Counted from the stretch's first letter, positions 1 to 12,110 are shown. The stretch: DNA of 64,000 bases from Siphonodentalium dalli (GCA_032622095.1 CP136066.1:188454716-188518715), one strand, 5' to 3'. Notes: generated by a model from the sequence alone, not told the origin. Made by a program: numbers and translations.

Positions 1-430
1 TATAAAATCGCGGAACGCCATTGTAAGCTGGACTAATATTTGACAAATTAATGTATCTCAAGTCGAGCATTTTTTGAAAAGAGAAGTCGGTGGAATGTAA
101 TCTGTTTAAGACCGAGGTTGACAGCTCGCTACATTATTATATCGTTTATCACTTTTTTCGCCGGTTCGTGTTGAACATTTGCAAACATTGATTGTGAACA
201 ATTTGAATTGATTGTCCTGTGCGAGAAAATCCCCACCATTGACTAATACTCTGAGACTTATTAAATGTGTGGTTATTTTATGTTCTGGTTAGCAACAATA
301 ATTGGCGTTAATAATCCAGTGTAAAGGCTATCGGAGATATATTATAATGCTAATACTCTATTTGATTGTGGTTTGTACTTGTCTCCGAAACATATCTGTT
401 ATACAGTGTGACCACTATTTTCCCAAATGC
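1..430. other. AT-rich sequence without recognisable genes
   Basis: No open frame of useful length, RNA gene or repeat copy was recognised here. Confidence 0.5.
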
Positions 431-810
431 TTTAAAGTGATGTGAAAAACACCGGTATGGTGATCAAATAGAAATGGAGAATAATCTTGTTCAGAGTAGT
501 TTTTTTTTAATAAATATTATATAAAAAATGACAACACCCTATACGGCATTCTTATATATTAATTCAATGCAGTGACTCTCGGTGGCGAAATCGTTTTCGT
601 TAGTTTATCGCCAATATATGCGTCCCGAATCGAGTAGTAAATATTTACAATTGAGCGTAGTTCAGAAGATGTTTTCCATGGAGTGGTACGGTCGATTTGT
701 TTCATATTTTCGGCGATGTTAGTAGAATGTTATATTTCTCCAGTTTGTATAGCACCTGAATGCTAACTTATCAGTTTCACGCACCAGAACAAGTACATAA
801 TTGTCTTTAA
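431..810 (+). repeat. Dispersed repeat A, copy 1
   Basis: This stretch is similar, in reverse complement, to 30998-31355. Shared landmarks in order are TTAAAGTGATGTGAAA, GGAGAATAATCTTG, GCAGTGACTCTCG in one copy and its counterpart in the other, TAAATATTTAC and TCAGTTTCA. It ends at CTTTAAAG (TTAA at 807-810). That is exactly the point where the second copy is interrupted by a CCCTTCC-ended element, so this copy serves as an empty site. It codes for nothing recognisable, and the element class is unknown. Confidence 0.75.
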
Positions 811-1149
811 AGTATAGTTTGCCCGGATTGGTGTTAAATCTTGAAGCTTCAAGACGTACAATTTGAACTTTTAATTGCACGCACTACTTTGTTTTGTTCG
901 TGTGGTCAAATGTGCAGAAAAATACACCCAAACTAACATATATACTTAAACAAATTCTGCTTTATAATTACCGTGTCATGAGATACTAATATAAACCGCT
1001 CTATGCAGTTACATGGACCGGTCTGTGGGGAATTTATTTTGCTCAATAAATCTTAAGTCTGTCTGAGGGATTTGGAGTCAATGTATGACTATTTCATGTA
1101 TTTAGCGATTTATTTTTATATTACATTAGTGTATTTGTTCACTTATGGA
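811..1149. other. No feature seen
   Basis: AT-rich sequence with no supported gene or repeat. Confidence 0.4.
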
Positions 1150-1304
1150 CTAATAAACCAGTCCGGTATTCGGAGTACAGAGGTTTCGGATTACAGAGGT
1201 AATCATTAGTGACAATGCACTTGGGTAAATTCGGGACCGAACAATTCGTTCGGAATGGAGAGGGATTCGGATTGTAGAGGGTCCGGTTTGGAGAGGTTTC
1301 ACTG
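1150..1304 (-). mobile_element. End of a pogo/Tigger-like DNA transposon with iterated 13-mers
   Basis: The right border reads GAGAGGTTTCACTG followed by TA. In reverse complement this is TA-CAGTGAAACCTC, the style of terminus known for pogo/Tigger elements of the Tc1/mariner group. Inside are five imperfect 13-base modules of the form CGG-n6-AGAGG at 1171, 1187, 1251, 1268 and 1284. No opposite end was found, so this is a fragment or solo end. Related AACCAGYCCGG...ACAGAGG wording recurs near 3650 and 4037. The superfamily call rests on the terminus only. Confidence 0.5.
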
Positions 1305-1306
1305 TA

Positions 1307-2465
1307 TAAGGGCTTCGCCAACCCTTTTCCCACAAAATTTGATGGCGTCAAAATAAAGGATTCTGTTCACTTATATAAGTAATCACATCAACCATTTATA
1401 GAGAAGTTTGAAAATAAATTTTTCGAATCTAAATTCAACAAACACATGAAGAAAATATGGGAATATGCACTGAACACTGTGGAGATATGATGTTTTTGTT
1501 TTAAATGCACTAAACTTTAAACTAAAAATTAAAGATATTTACCAAAACTATTTTCATACCTACACATTCAGAGTAGCGTTAAAATTTTACTTGAATTTCT
1601 AACACAGTTTTTGTTATCTACTGTCTCGTATCGTGTCAAGTTAACACCAAAAACTCCAAAAAAAATGAACTAATGGCACAATTTTAGAGCCGGGATAACC
1701 CAATTATTATTCCACGTGCGGAGGTGAATTATGGCCGAACATTTTTTTAATTATTCAGATATGAACCGCGGGAGAAGTGATACAATATTCCTGGTCGGAT
1801 ACCCGATTGATTTTTTGTTCCTTTAGGGGTTTCGGGTTACGAAAATTTCCCGAACATAACGGCTATGCGTCGACTTTAGGTGAAATCTATAGCATTCTGT
1901 ATCGTAATGGCACGGGGCTAATGAAATAAGTCATCGCCATTCATCAGAACTACCATCAAAGACCCGGTGCTTTTTACTCCCCATTTCCAGACCTCCCGTT
2001 TAATCTTTGTCGTTAATTTAAATTTCTTTTAGAGCGGATATTAGCATGGGACTTGTAAAGCTGGCTGTCACGAAATTCGGGGACTGTTGTATGTCGTCTT
2101 TAATTATTTATTATAATCACTTGTATTCCGCCGCCTCGATCTGCCCTTCTCAGACTTCTTCTTCCTTTGTGTATTAATAGATAAGAAATTCGGAGAAACG
2201 CGAGCATTAACCAAAAAAAATAATAAATTCATTCGGATAGCAACAGAGGACACACGAAGAGGCAATATAAAAGGGGCCACAACTCACCAGCAAGGACCTT
2301 GTTTTGTTGAATTTGCATAAGATCCTAGATCTGCCTGAGTGAGGCCTCGTTCACACACTGGCAAATTTGTCTGGTATTTGTTTGAAGGCATTTCGTCTGA
2401 ATTCGTCATAGCAAGGGCCCCGACAGAACCGACAAACTTGGGAAACGCGATGGTGCAGCATTACG
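1307..2465. other. No gene recognised
   Basis: AT-rich sequence with only short chance open frames. No repeat similarity to the rest of the window was noticed. Confidence 0.4.
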
Positions 2466-2666
2466 GTCCTGTGCCAGAGCGTTCTCTTATATATGCGAGT
2501 CTCCCATATGGAGCTTCGCATATATACGATAATGCACTGGGTTACAAGGTCAAGGTAAACATTGTTAGTCAAATCCATACTCTTATACGTGAGACTCGCA
2601 TATATAAGAGAATACACGGGCACAGAGTTTTCGCAAAACATTCAGGAAGCTCCAGTACTGGAAGGG
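2466..2666. mobile_element. Degenerate P-family (TTAA, double-hairpin) MITE, copy P5
   Basis: The left half begins CCTGTGCCAGAGCGTTCTC and is an imperfect hairpin around CTCCCATATGGAG to about 2545. The right half (about 2578-2628) carries ACTCGCATATATAAGAG and GGGCACAGAG. The right border reads GGAAGCTCCAGTACTGGAAGGG directly before TTAA (2667-2670), matching the end at 30950-30997. These are the modules of P1 and P2 in decayed form. The left terminus cannot be placed. The open frames across it are a by-product of the palindrome. Confidence 0.7.
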
Positions 2667-2900
2667 TTAATCAGGGGTCACCTAAATTTCCACATACAGA
2701 TCATGGGAGGAAAATTCAATGTCTTAGTGTTTTCCGCACAGTCACGCAATTAATCCGCTCCCCGCTTCCGGAACTTCAATGAATACACATGGCGTACCAA
2801 GTGCTCGGAACAGAACATCCTGTTAGAAGTTGTATTTTTTTATTTTTATTTTAATGCATCTTTCTGCATGGGACATATACAATTGTAGAAAGATATATAT

Positions 2901-2932
2901 GTGTGTGAGTGTGTGTGTGTGTGTGTGTGTGT
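2901..2932 (+). repeat. (GT)n microsatellite
   Basis: About sixteen GT dinucleotides with one GA interruption, next to an ATATAT stretch. Confidence 0.95.
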
Positions 2933-3787
2933 CGATGTTGGGGGAAATTAAAAAATGGAATATTATTAGAAGTGCAAATCGCAATATATTATATAGCTTT
3001 AATTCAAAATATATAGCTTGATAATGGGCCAGTGTGTGGAAATATATATATAATAACAGAAAATTCCATAAGATGTACACTACTTTTCAGCTTCATAAGG
3101 TCCGATATTCATGTACGTCATTATGCCATTAGGACTGCGTTTTGTTTCTTCATGTCACTGATACCATTCAATAAACGTTCGGGTTTGAGAAATCTGTATT
3201 AATTACTTGAGAAAAAACAAAAAAGAGCCCTAATTTGACATTTACCTTCAACATGACAGTTACAATCACTACTAAGCGTACGAATAATTGGTATCAAAAT
3301 AATAAAGCTTGACAAGTAATTAAGAGTAGTTGTTTCATCAATGGAGTCTGGAGATGTTCTCTGGTTGGGATGTATCTATATCTTAGACTTGGTTATCGTT
3401 CAATTAAGTTAGACAAATTAGTTATAATAATCAAGTTGACAGGTGGATATGAGATGCAGCTATACGGTCATTGGCACATATACTTTAAATTTAAGTCGTA
3501 TACAATCTGATTTGAGGATAATGTGTATCATTGAAACTTATTGTAGACTTCAGAAAATAAATAATTCATGGCGGGTGAGATATGGAAAACTGTACACATA
3601 CAAACTTTGTGTACTTTTCTTTTTCTTTTTGGGACTATATATAACCAGCCCGGAAATACAGAGGTTTTTCGGTATTGTGTTTGACACATACCATTCATAA
3701 CGAAGTTATCTTTATCCCTCCTTTCAAATTAAAAGAAAACTGGGATTAGGCAACAGGCATATATACCATGTCCATACCATATCTGGC
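2933..3787. other. No gene recognised
   Basis: No coding evidence. Near 3650 a short ACCAGCCCGGAAATACAGAGG motif resembles the pogo-like end at 1150-1304. Confidence 0.4.
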
Positions 3788-4568
3788 CATTTCAATATTA
3801 CCCACGTGAACTTTCACTTGTATTTTCATTTCCGGTATACGGAGAACTGAACTGCTAGATTGAGAGCCCAGCTCCTTATGATATCTCGATTAATTGCGGA
3901 AGGAACTTAGTCAGGGAGCCAAACTGGCTAAACATCGGGGTAGAGCTTGACTCTCGCTACATTCAGTTGATATACTAAGGAATCATCCTAGTTAACTATC
4001 TCTATCTGACACCATGTGTGGTTTTGTCCTTTGAGACGAACCAGCCTGGTAATACAAAGAGTTTGTGCGGTCAGGTGTTTGGTACTCACCCAACAGAAGA
4101 GAGTTGTTTCCAGTTGCAATTCAGAACCAATCGTGTCCAAATGAGGGTATATATCTCTAGTTTACTTAATGAGCTTAATTTTATAGAGAGATTATGTTTT
4201 AGTCATCTGTGATAGATTTAATTCTTATTTATTAATAACCATTTTAAAAAGGCGCTAAATAGTTGGGTTTTTCTTGGCAACAGTTGGCAGGGTAAATTTG
4301 CCTATCGAAAATCCTATAAACAACTATATGTCCACTTGGTTTAAACAATATTATTTTTTACAACTATTGACATTCCCATATGTGTGGTGGCATTGAAAAA
4401 TTATATGAGAGAAAATTGTTATTATGCAGCAAACCATTTCCCTCATCCTTTCTCCCATTTCGATATATATTGCCCACGTGACCTTTCTCGCCTTTTCACT
4501 TCCGACAGGCGAGACGAATTGAGAGACTGTGAGCTCAACCCCTTATCTCGTTTATCGCGGAACGAACT
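3788..4568 (+). repeat. Diverged direct duplication (two ~115-bp blocks, ~660 bp apart)
   Basis: The block at 3788-3910 (CCATTTCAATATTACCCACGTG ... TTGCGGAAGGAACT) is repeated in diverged form at 4456-4567 (CCATTTCGATATATATTG, CCCACGTGACC ... ATCGCGGAACGAACT). Order and spacing of the matches are kept over the whole block. Either this is an old segmental tandem duplication or it is two copies of a dispersed repeat. The sequence between the blocks shows nothing else. Confidence 0.5.
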
Positions 4569-6429
4569 CCCTCCATCTGGCACCCTGGTTATTACATTTA
4601 TCTCTTGAAAGATGACAGATAGACAAAGTCTAGTGAAGACGACGGCAAACTATTTGAAACAATCACCGCGTGAGCCGCGCGTGACGCCATATAAACAGAC
4701 CAGAGGAATCATCTTTATATGAGAAGGAAAACCCGACCTTGATAAATGAAACCAAACTTCTCCGCTTGTTTCATGATACTCTGGTCGGTCATAAATCGTG
4801 AACGCTTACAATTTAGTAATGGTTTTGTCAATGACTTGTGTTAATGTTAGAATACATTTATGGAATTAAACCTGTCTTGTTGATTCCTGCAGAATGTACT
4901 CACTAAATATCTCTATTTGTTATCAGAAAGCCTAAAACACAAGAACGCGTATCGTTTTGACAGGTCTACGGCTCGACGCTAAGGCTGCGCCAATATAGTT
5001 ACTTATTCGAAGAGAATAACTCCATAGATGAGATGACAGAGAGATTGCTAAACAAAATATCTGATTGAATTTGTCTAATGGGTTTGATTAAATGAACTCC
5101 TATTTGTCAATCTATGATAGCTATGCCGTATTATGTGGATGTTTCTGATGACTTTTCCCTTTATCTTCTTAAGTAAGATATTATCGTCGGATATGAGGAG
5201 CGATCTTACATTTGACAGTTTATTCACATTACCATCGGTGCGAATCAGAGATGATATCCGTCGCTGACAACTCACTAAACGTCTGATTGGAATAATGGCG
5301 ATTCCATATGCGTATATTCTGGTGAACACTTAGGCTGAATGGCGGGTCCTAAAAAGCTTTCTTCGAAAAGTGCTTCCGTCTGAGGCCGGATCATAGGGGT
5401 CTCATTCTCAGTTTGTGGTATGTCATATATGGCTATGGTGCTGGATCCTTAATAGCGTCGACGAAAAACTTCAAAAACTTCCACATGAGCTAAGATCCCG
5501 CCTGATATAGTATAGGTGAAACAGACTGTGTATCCTTCATATATAGCAAGTATCCACATTTTAAAAGCACGCAATTTGATGATTATAACTGCCAATAAAA
5601 TACATCCATAATCGTTCATATTGTTATTATACTTCAGAACTGAACCAATTCAAAATAACCCATGGACTGTCCCTATACATCTGGTTGTAATGGGCAACAA
5701 CGGCACGTTTAATCCCCATGTCCACCGTCACATGCCGGATCTTAAAGTGTTGATGAAAAAACCTGAGCTGTGGTGCCCTGTACAGCAGACTGTATATAGC
5801 TTTCATCCCAAGTGTCATAACTCACCATGTCTTTATATGGTGGTTATGTATACCCGAAGTTTTCAGATATACCTGGTGGTTAAAATTCCCTCTTGTCACA
5901 AGAACCCATTTTGAGCCCACAGGTCGGTGGTATATAGGACGAGAAAAATCGTGGGAAATTATTGGCAGATATTTCATAGCATAAGTTCCATTTACATGCT
6001 ATTCAATTGCATGCGATGTTTTTGGAGCATAACCATTATAACGCAAACTCCAGTGACCTAATATGACTTCATATGCCGGTTTGAAATCTTAATTAATCAG
6101 AATTTGACAGCTATGATTGCCCGTTGCCTATCATATTTCTCGAGGCGACAAGCCAGTCTGAGTCACGCAATAGTTATGACTTTTAGACGGATTGAAGGAT
6201 GAATATTTGATAATCATACCACATTGTTAGAAATATTTAATTCCGCCCATATCTATTTCCAAGTTTCGTTTCCGTATGTTCACGTTGACCCACCAATGAA
6301 ACTACAGCCCAAGGCACCAGCACGAGACTCACTTAGCAGAATTAAAGTTGATCCAGAACGTGTGATATAGTGAAGTTATTAACGCAAATTGATGCGTGGT
6401 TTTGATGATTTAATGATGTTTTAAATCTA
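4569..6429. other. No gene recognised
   Basis: Only short open frames, below about 100 codons. No RNA gene, element end or tandem repeat was noticed. Confidence 0.4.
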
Positions 6430-6836
6430 AACTGCAAATTAATGAAGATCATGAATATATTTGTATTTACATTTATAGGGTTCGCGTTGCATCTTTGTTT
6501 TGTTTTGTTTTAATTTGTTATTGAATAACAAAACATATAAATATAAATGATATTACATATAAATTATTACATATAAATTAGCATATATAAGATATTTCAA
6601 GGGAGGGAAGGGGAACTATCACACTGTCGCAAACTCACACACGTCATTCGCAACTGGTGTCATCATCTAAGGTGACGTGGACATATAACATGTTTATTTA
6701 AAAAATATGTTGGCAGAATTAGATATCTATTCCCCCATAATTCTATATATAAATATTTAAATAGAAACTGCAAATTTATGAAAATCATGAATATATTTAT
6801 ATTTACATTTGTGTATAATATAGGGTTCGCATCTCA
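6430..6836 (+). repeat. Direct repeat, ~65 bp units ~333 bp apart
   Basis: The unit at about 6432-6500 (AAACTGCAAATTAATGAAGATC, then ATGAATATATTTGTATTTAC, then AGGGTTCGCG) recurs at about 6765-6840 with few changes and a small insertion before AGGGTTCGC. It may be the remains of a longer tandem unit or two element ends. No function is suggested. Confidence 0.6.
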
Positions 6837-7052
6837 TCTTCATTATCGTCGCCAATAGTTTTTTCTTCCCTCTAAAAGATGAAGATATTGTTTTTAATTT
6901 TATGACTCTGTAACATTTCTTATGCGATTTGATCGAAATATAAAGCAACACCCAATTTTAAAACCTCAATTAACTTCCACTTTCCTTACGTTCCGATGAT
7001 CAAAATAGTCAACAAACTCTCGAATAATTATAACGACCACATGACGTATATA

Positions 7053-7265
7053 CAGTAATGCCCTAACTAATCGACTCCTTAACCACAGCAGAATTATGGG
7101 TCATTTTTCAGGATTTAGTCGGAAATATGGCTTGTTGCCATTCATCAGAAAGCTCTCAGTGAGAGCGTTCCGATGAATGGCAACAAGTCATATTTCCGAA
7201 TAAATCCTGAAAAATTACTCATAATTCTACTCTGGATAAGGACTCGATTATTTAGGGCATTACTG
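7053..7265. mobile_element. M-family foldback MITE, copy M1
   Basis: A 213-bp near-complete palindrome. The outer ends are CAGTAATGCCC and GGGCATTACTG. The left end is preceded by TA, while the right flank is CA, so one TA has mutated. About 27 bp inside the left end comes TTAA, then CCACAGCAGAATTATGGG and a long arm (GGATTTAGTCGGAAATATGG, CTTGTTGCCATTCATC) to a centre at AAGCTCTCAGTGAGAGCGTT. TA duplication with a CAGT start suggests cross-mobilisation by a Tc1/mariner-type transposase. Related copies are M2, M3 and the core at 49728-49880. Confidence 0.9.
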
Positions 7266-7267
7266 CA

Positions 7268-7890
7268 GTCTATCTGATTTTGTAACGTCGCCAAAATATA
7301 TAGATATTCAAATTTAAAAAATCGGAGAATTTTATTTATTTGCGCTTCAACAAGAAGTATTTAAAAAAAATATGATTTCCGGTATTGGATCGATTTAAGG
7401 TAAGATCGACTTCAATGTGTTAATATGGTCAGATTATTACGAAAAGTTGATTACCTGTATTTATCAACTGATTATGATACTTTCTAACGATTGTACATAT
7501 TTTACCTGCGGTCCTTAATTACGCTCAGGGTATGCATGGTCATATTATACGGACGAAAACACTTACTGAAGTTTAAATGTCCATTCTTTATTATCACGCT
7601 TTTTATATATCAAAGATGCTTTATATATACACAACAATGCCCCCATGACCGATACCATCATCAGTAACAACACAATATTTTTTGAAAATATTTTTGAAGA
7701 CACGTTACTCAGTCGAAACATCAGCAGTTAAATTCACTCTATATGTGTTAGGCTGTTTTATAAACCATGTTGTTTATACTGTATGAGGCTCAATAACGAG
7801 ACTATCTGTGGTCGTCGGTCGAGTAGACATCGAGGCGGTAGGGTAATCTAATCAAGATTATTTGACAATCTGTGGTGTTGTTGTTTATTA
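7268..7890. other. No gene recognised
   Basis: AT-rich leader to the GAT array, with no element ends noticed. Confidence 0.4.
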
Positions 7891-9399
7891 TTGATGATGA
7901 TGATGATGAGGATAGTGCTATAATTGATGATGCTGATGATGATGACGACGAAGATGATAACGCTGATGGTGATTATGATGATGTGTATGATGATGCTGCT
8001 GATGATGATGACGACGAAGATGATAACGCTGATGTTGATTATGATGATAATAATGATAACGCTGATGGTGATTATAATGATGTGTATGATGATTATGATG
8101 ATAATAATGATGATACTGATGATGTTGATGATGATGGTGGTGATGTGACGGTTGATGATGGTTATGATGATAATGAGGATCATGCTGATAAGGGTGGGGG
8201 CGAGACGTTGCTGGTGACGATGCTGATGATGGTGTGACGACGATGTTGATGATGATCCTGCTAATGGTAATGATGTTGATGGTCGTGTGACGATGATGTT
8301 GATGATAATGCTAATGATGGTGCTGATGACGATGATGATGATGATGGTGGTGAGACGAGTATATTGATGAAGATGATGCCGTCGATCACGCTGATGACGA
8401 GCGTGATGTTGATGATGATGGTGGTGTTGTGACGACGATGTCAATGATAATAAGGATGATAATGGTAATGGTGATGATGATGATGATGATGGTGGTGATG
8501 GTGTGACGATAATGTTGATGATGATGATGATGTGGTTTGACGACGATGTTGATGATAATGATGACCATGGTAATGATGATGATGATGATGATGATGCTGA
8601 TGATGGTGGTGGTGTGACGATGACGATAATGGCTATGGTGATGATGGCCATGAGAATGATGATAATGCTAGTGCTGATGATGATGATGATGCCGCTGCTG
8701 ATGATGATGGTGGTGGCGGTGAGAGGACGGTGACGCTGCTGCAGATGATGGTGATGATGATAATGATGATGACGATGATGGTGATGATGATGTTGATAAT
8801 GATGGTAATGGCGACAAGAATGATAATGCTGATGATGAAAGCGGTGGTGTGACGATGCTGATGTTAATTATAATGATAATAATGATGATGATGATGATGA
8901 TACTGATGATGATGACGATGCTGATGATGATGATGATGATGATAATAATGATGACAATGGTAATGTCGATGGTGATTGTGATGATGATGATGTTAATGAT
9001 GATGATGATTCTGATAATGATGATGATTATGATGCTGATGATGATAATAATAATGATGGCGGTGATACGACGATATTGATGACGATGATTCTGTTGGTCA
9101 CACTGATGAGTGTGATGTCGTTGTTGATGATGATGATGATGGTGATGATGGTGGTGATGATGATGATGCTGATGATGATAATGGTGGTGGTGGTTGTGGC
9201 TTGACGACGATGTTGATGATGATAAGGATGTTGTTGGTAATAATGATGCTGATGGTGGTGGTGATGATGGTGTGACGTCAATGTTGAGGATGATAAGGAT
9301 GACCATGGTAGTGATGATGTTGATTATGTTGGTGAGACGTTGCTGCGATGATGGCGATGTTGATGATGATTATGGTGATGATAATGATGACGATGATAG
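7891..9399 (+). repeat. 1.5-kb (GAT)n/(ATC)n imperfect trinucleotide array
   Basis: Almost every position fits a GAT/GAC/GGT/AAT trinucleotide lattice on the plus strand. The array keeps one phase long enough to give long open frames on both strands (poly-Asp/Met one way, poly-Ile/His/Ser the other). Those frames are composition artefacts. A higher-order unit is visible: TGACGACGATG followed by TTGATGATGAT or a close variant recurs near 8234, 8430, 8526 and 9201. The right edge runs directly into the centre of a hairpin of the H-family element at 9400. Confidence 0.95.
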
Positions 9400-9783
9400 C
9401 GGACTAGCGTCACCAAATTCATCCTATTTGGACCTCATTCTGCATGCCCTCATCTGCTATGAGAGACCAGACTCATATTTATTTCCCATATGGTGAATGA
9501 TGTGATGTGTACCCACTGGGCACTTCGATTATGAAATGTGTCGTCTGCCGATTTGGGGACACAGAGAAAGTAAATAAGAATCTTTGTGAAAAAGTTTCTA
9601 AAGAAATTAAAAAACTTGTTAATTTGACAATAAAGATACTTTCCAGAGAAAACGAGACATAAGCAGAATGAGGTTCCACAGAGGATGAATTTGGTGATGT
9701 TAGCTCGCTGTGCGGGGTAGCGTAACTAAATTCACCTTATGTGAGCCTCATTCTCAAATGTCATGCACAATATTCTCAGCCAG
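9400..9783 (+). mobile_element. H-family (hAT-like) MITE, copy H1, left arm missing
   Basis: Starts mid-hairpin at GCGGACTAGCGTCACC and goes through CCTCATTCTGCATG into a core shared with H4 (CCACTGGGCAC, GTGTCGTCTGCC, GGGGACACAGAGAAA). The right hairpin follows (AGCAGAATGAGG ... CTCGCTGTGCGGGG ... TTCACC) and then a decayed right terminus (GTCATGCACAATATTCTCAG). The first half of the left hairpin, and with it the left end, is replaced by the GAT array. Family TIR and 8-bp duplication are proven at H5 and H6. Confidence 0.75.
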
Positions 9784-9851
9784 ATTCCTGTCGTTATTCG
9801 TGAAAGAAAGTTAAAGGCTGGATTTATGCAAAACGTACGTCTGCCTCTTAA

Positions 9852-10225
9852 AGGTACACAATTAGATTCAATGGTTCCCGTATCATCAGATTCCAACAAT
9901 AACAATAACAACAAAAACAACCAACAACAGCAATAATAACAACTTATCTTCAAAGGACACTTTAGTTATCAGAATCGATTAATTACCAAACAATAATGCT
10001 AACCACTGTCAACTCTAGTATTTTTTTTTAACGTGTTATATATCAACATTTTGTTCAACGCAATTTGGTATCGAGAGTATGTCGGTCGGCAGGTGCTGAA
10101 ATATAAGATTTCAAAAATCTATATCTGATCACTCTGAGCTTTGATGGGTGGGTTCTTCGACTGGAATAAATATTTTGTACCCCAGAAGACAAATATATAG
10201 TAATTTAGGAGAGTTAATTCAGATA
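9852..10225 (+). mobile_element. K-family TTAA MITE, copy K1 (right end decayed)
   Basis: Preceded by TTAA (9848-9851); starts AGGTACACAATTAG. It shares with K2-K5 the landmarks CCCGTATCATCAGATTCCAAC, a CAA/AAC-rich tract, GAATCGATTAATTAC, AATGCTAACCACTGTCAACT, ATCAACATTTTGTTCAACG and GAGCTTTGATGGGTGGGTTC. The right end (TAATTTAGGAGAGTTAATTC) lacks the terminal inverted repeat. TTAA duplication with AGG ends suggests Kolobok- or piggyBac-type mobilisation. No coding capacity. Confidence 0.8.
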
Positions 10226-11296
10226 ATACGTCCTCTTGACAGAAACTCTTATTGTATGATAACACAATCGAGTAAACTACTGCAGGCTTAATTTGAGGCC
10301 TGAAGATTGTGTGCCCCTTTAAAGATACGGGCGGCATTGGCGGTGGGTATGCTGTTAAAATATTCACCTCCGTCATAAACCGCCATAAACAGAAAGAATA
10401 GTAAAATATAGACAGACTTTGTCCTTTTACCAATCAGAAACAAGGCATAAACAGTATGCTATTGTCATTTTTTTCCTTTGTAAACAAAAGCAAAAAACGT
10501 TACGTTTCCTGGCTTTTGTTTAGATCCGGATATGGTAAACATAAAGAGCGTTTTTTTTTACTGTTTTCTTGATATGGAAACAATAAAGAGCGTTTATATC
10601 ATTTTTGGGTGATTAACCAATAGAATTGCGCTGTGTTATGTAAACAGAAGCAAAACTTCTGTGAAATGAGCAGGCTCTTGTTTATGTTTACACCATCGTA
10701 CGTCTTGACGACAATATACTATTTACGCGCTGATTATGTATTTTAATATTCCTTTTGTTGATGGCGATTTGAACAAATATGAATATTTCTGCAACGAACG
10801 CCGCCCGTGCCTTTAAAACTGCTGGGTCCATTTTTATGCGCCATGGCCATCTCAATAATCCGAAACACACGCGCGTAATCTAACTTTGAATCTATTACAC
10901 GCAAACTATTGTGAGCCACCGGTTCGTATCTCATAATACGCCGCTATGAATTTTAAAATTGGAAACATTTAATTTTACGATTGGTTAATTTCCGGCGATG
11001 GTTTGGTGTTTATCCTTATTATTTGTATAATCCGTCGCTAACGAGTGTCTTTGGTTATTATTGTGTCTCGTAAATTAGCATATAAGGATTATTGGAAGAT
11101 TATCCCGCATAGCTTGTTGCCAGACGACCGTATGGTTCTCTATGGCGTGGTTCTGATTGTCGGTCCTGTACTAGAGATATTCAGCAAAATGACGCTGATC
11201 GGTTATATATGGTTTAGATGCCAAGTTTGAATCTAAAACTCCATGCCATGCATTGTTCCAGGGACCAGTCAAGAGGTTTCAAATTGGGAGAAGTCA
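10226..11296. other. No gene recognised; repeated TGTAAACA-type motifs
   Basis: Between about 10480 and 10700 several TTTGTTTA/TGTAAACA words occur. A ~41-bp imperfect tandem pair (GATATGGTAAACATAAAGAGCG at 10528 and GATATGGAAACAATAAAGAGCG at 10571) is also present. TGTAAACA resembles a forkhead-factor site, but nothing else supports a regulatory role. Confidence 0.3.
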
Positions 11297-11479
11297 CTTC
11301 TCCCTATTTAGTTATTAGGGAGAAGTGATCCGGGAGAAGTGATAATGTCTGAAGTTCAATTTGCACCCCAACATCACCATTCTACGATAAAATTAAGAAA
11401 TAAATACACTGCGCATCGGCGTGTATATAGTAGAATTTGACTACAAAGAAACTAATCAGTTTCTGTGGTCAAATTCTAC
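11297..11479. other. Two short hairpins
   Basis: The first hairpin is CTTCTCCCTA / TAGGGAGAAG around 11297-11332, followed by a third GGGAGAAGTGAT word. The second is GTAGAATTTGACTACAAAG at 11431 against its near-perfect complement ending GTCAAATTCTAC at 11479, with a 3-4-base loop. They could be degraded foldback elements or structured transcripts. No precursor context for a small RNA was seen. Confidence 0.4.
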
Positions 11480-11849
11480 TTTTCAAACATACCCAAATTA
11501 AATGCCAGGTTAATTATTTCACCCACTCTGGATCAATATTCATCCAGGTATAATATTTCCATGGTGGCTTTGAAATTTTCTCTTTTTAGCATTAATTTTA
11601 TCCCAATAATAATCAACCATTCAGCTGCCAGATGTGATTTTATGCTGACTTGAGCGTGGTGACAGCACACCAAGGGAGATAATTTTTATTTTATATTTGG
11701 TGCACTATATAACCGTTATCGATAATAAAAATAGGAACAAAGTCAATAGATATGTTCATGTGCTTGTTTGTGATGATAGTGTTACATGATGACCACTTTA
11801 ATGATTTGATCACATTCCCACCTTGGAGGCCATATGTCCCTGTACAGCG

Positions 11850-12110
11850 AAACAAAGTATATTAAGTGTCAGTCGCACGTTTTGCCAAAATTTTCTGGTA
11901 TTTCAAAATGTATTTTCTGAAAATCTGTCAGGAATTTCTTTGTGAACTTTTGGAACAAGTGATTATTGTGACACACTATTTAAACACCATCGACCCATCT
12001 GATATTATAGTATAACCTCGTTTACATTACTTTTATTGCGTGGAACAAATTTAAAATTTCACTGTTTGCAGGTACCAAGAACTTCTGGCAAATATTTTTT
12101 TCTTCAAAAC
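11850..12110 (+). repeat. Dispersed repeat W, copy W11 (diverged)
   Basis: CAAAGTATATTAAGTGTCAG, TCGCACGTTTTGCCAAAATTTT and, 200 bp on, AGGTACCAAGAACTTC line up in order and spacing with 45198-45570 and with the reverse complement of 49320-49912. It is the most diverged of the three copies. Confidence 0.5.

Noticed and set aside
2339-2782. 147-codon plus-strand frame
   Set aside because: It overlaps the degenerate P5 hairpins and shows no protein similarity that could be recognised.
7848-9306. Long open frames on both strands through the GAT array (267, 212 and 121 codons)
   Set aside because: They are pure consequences of triplet phase (poly-Asp, Ile, Met, His); no start context or non-repeat sequence supports coding.
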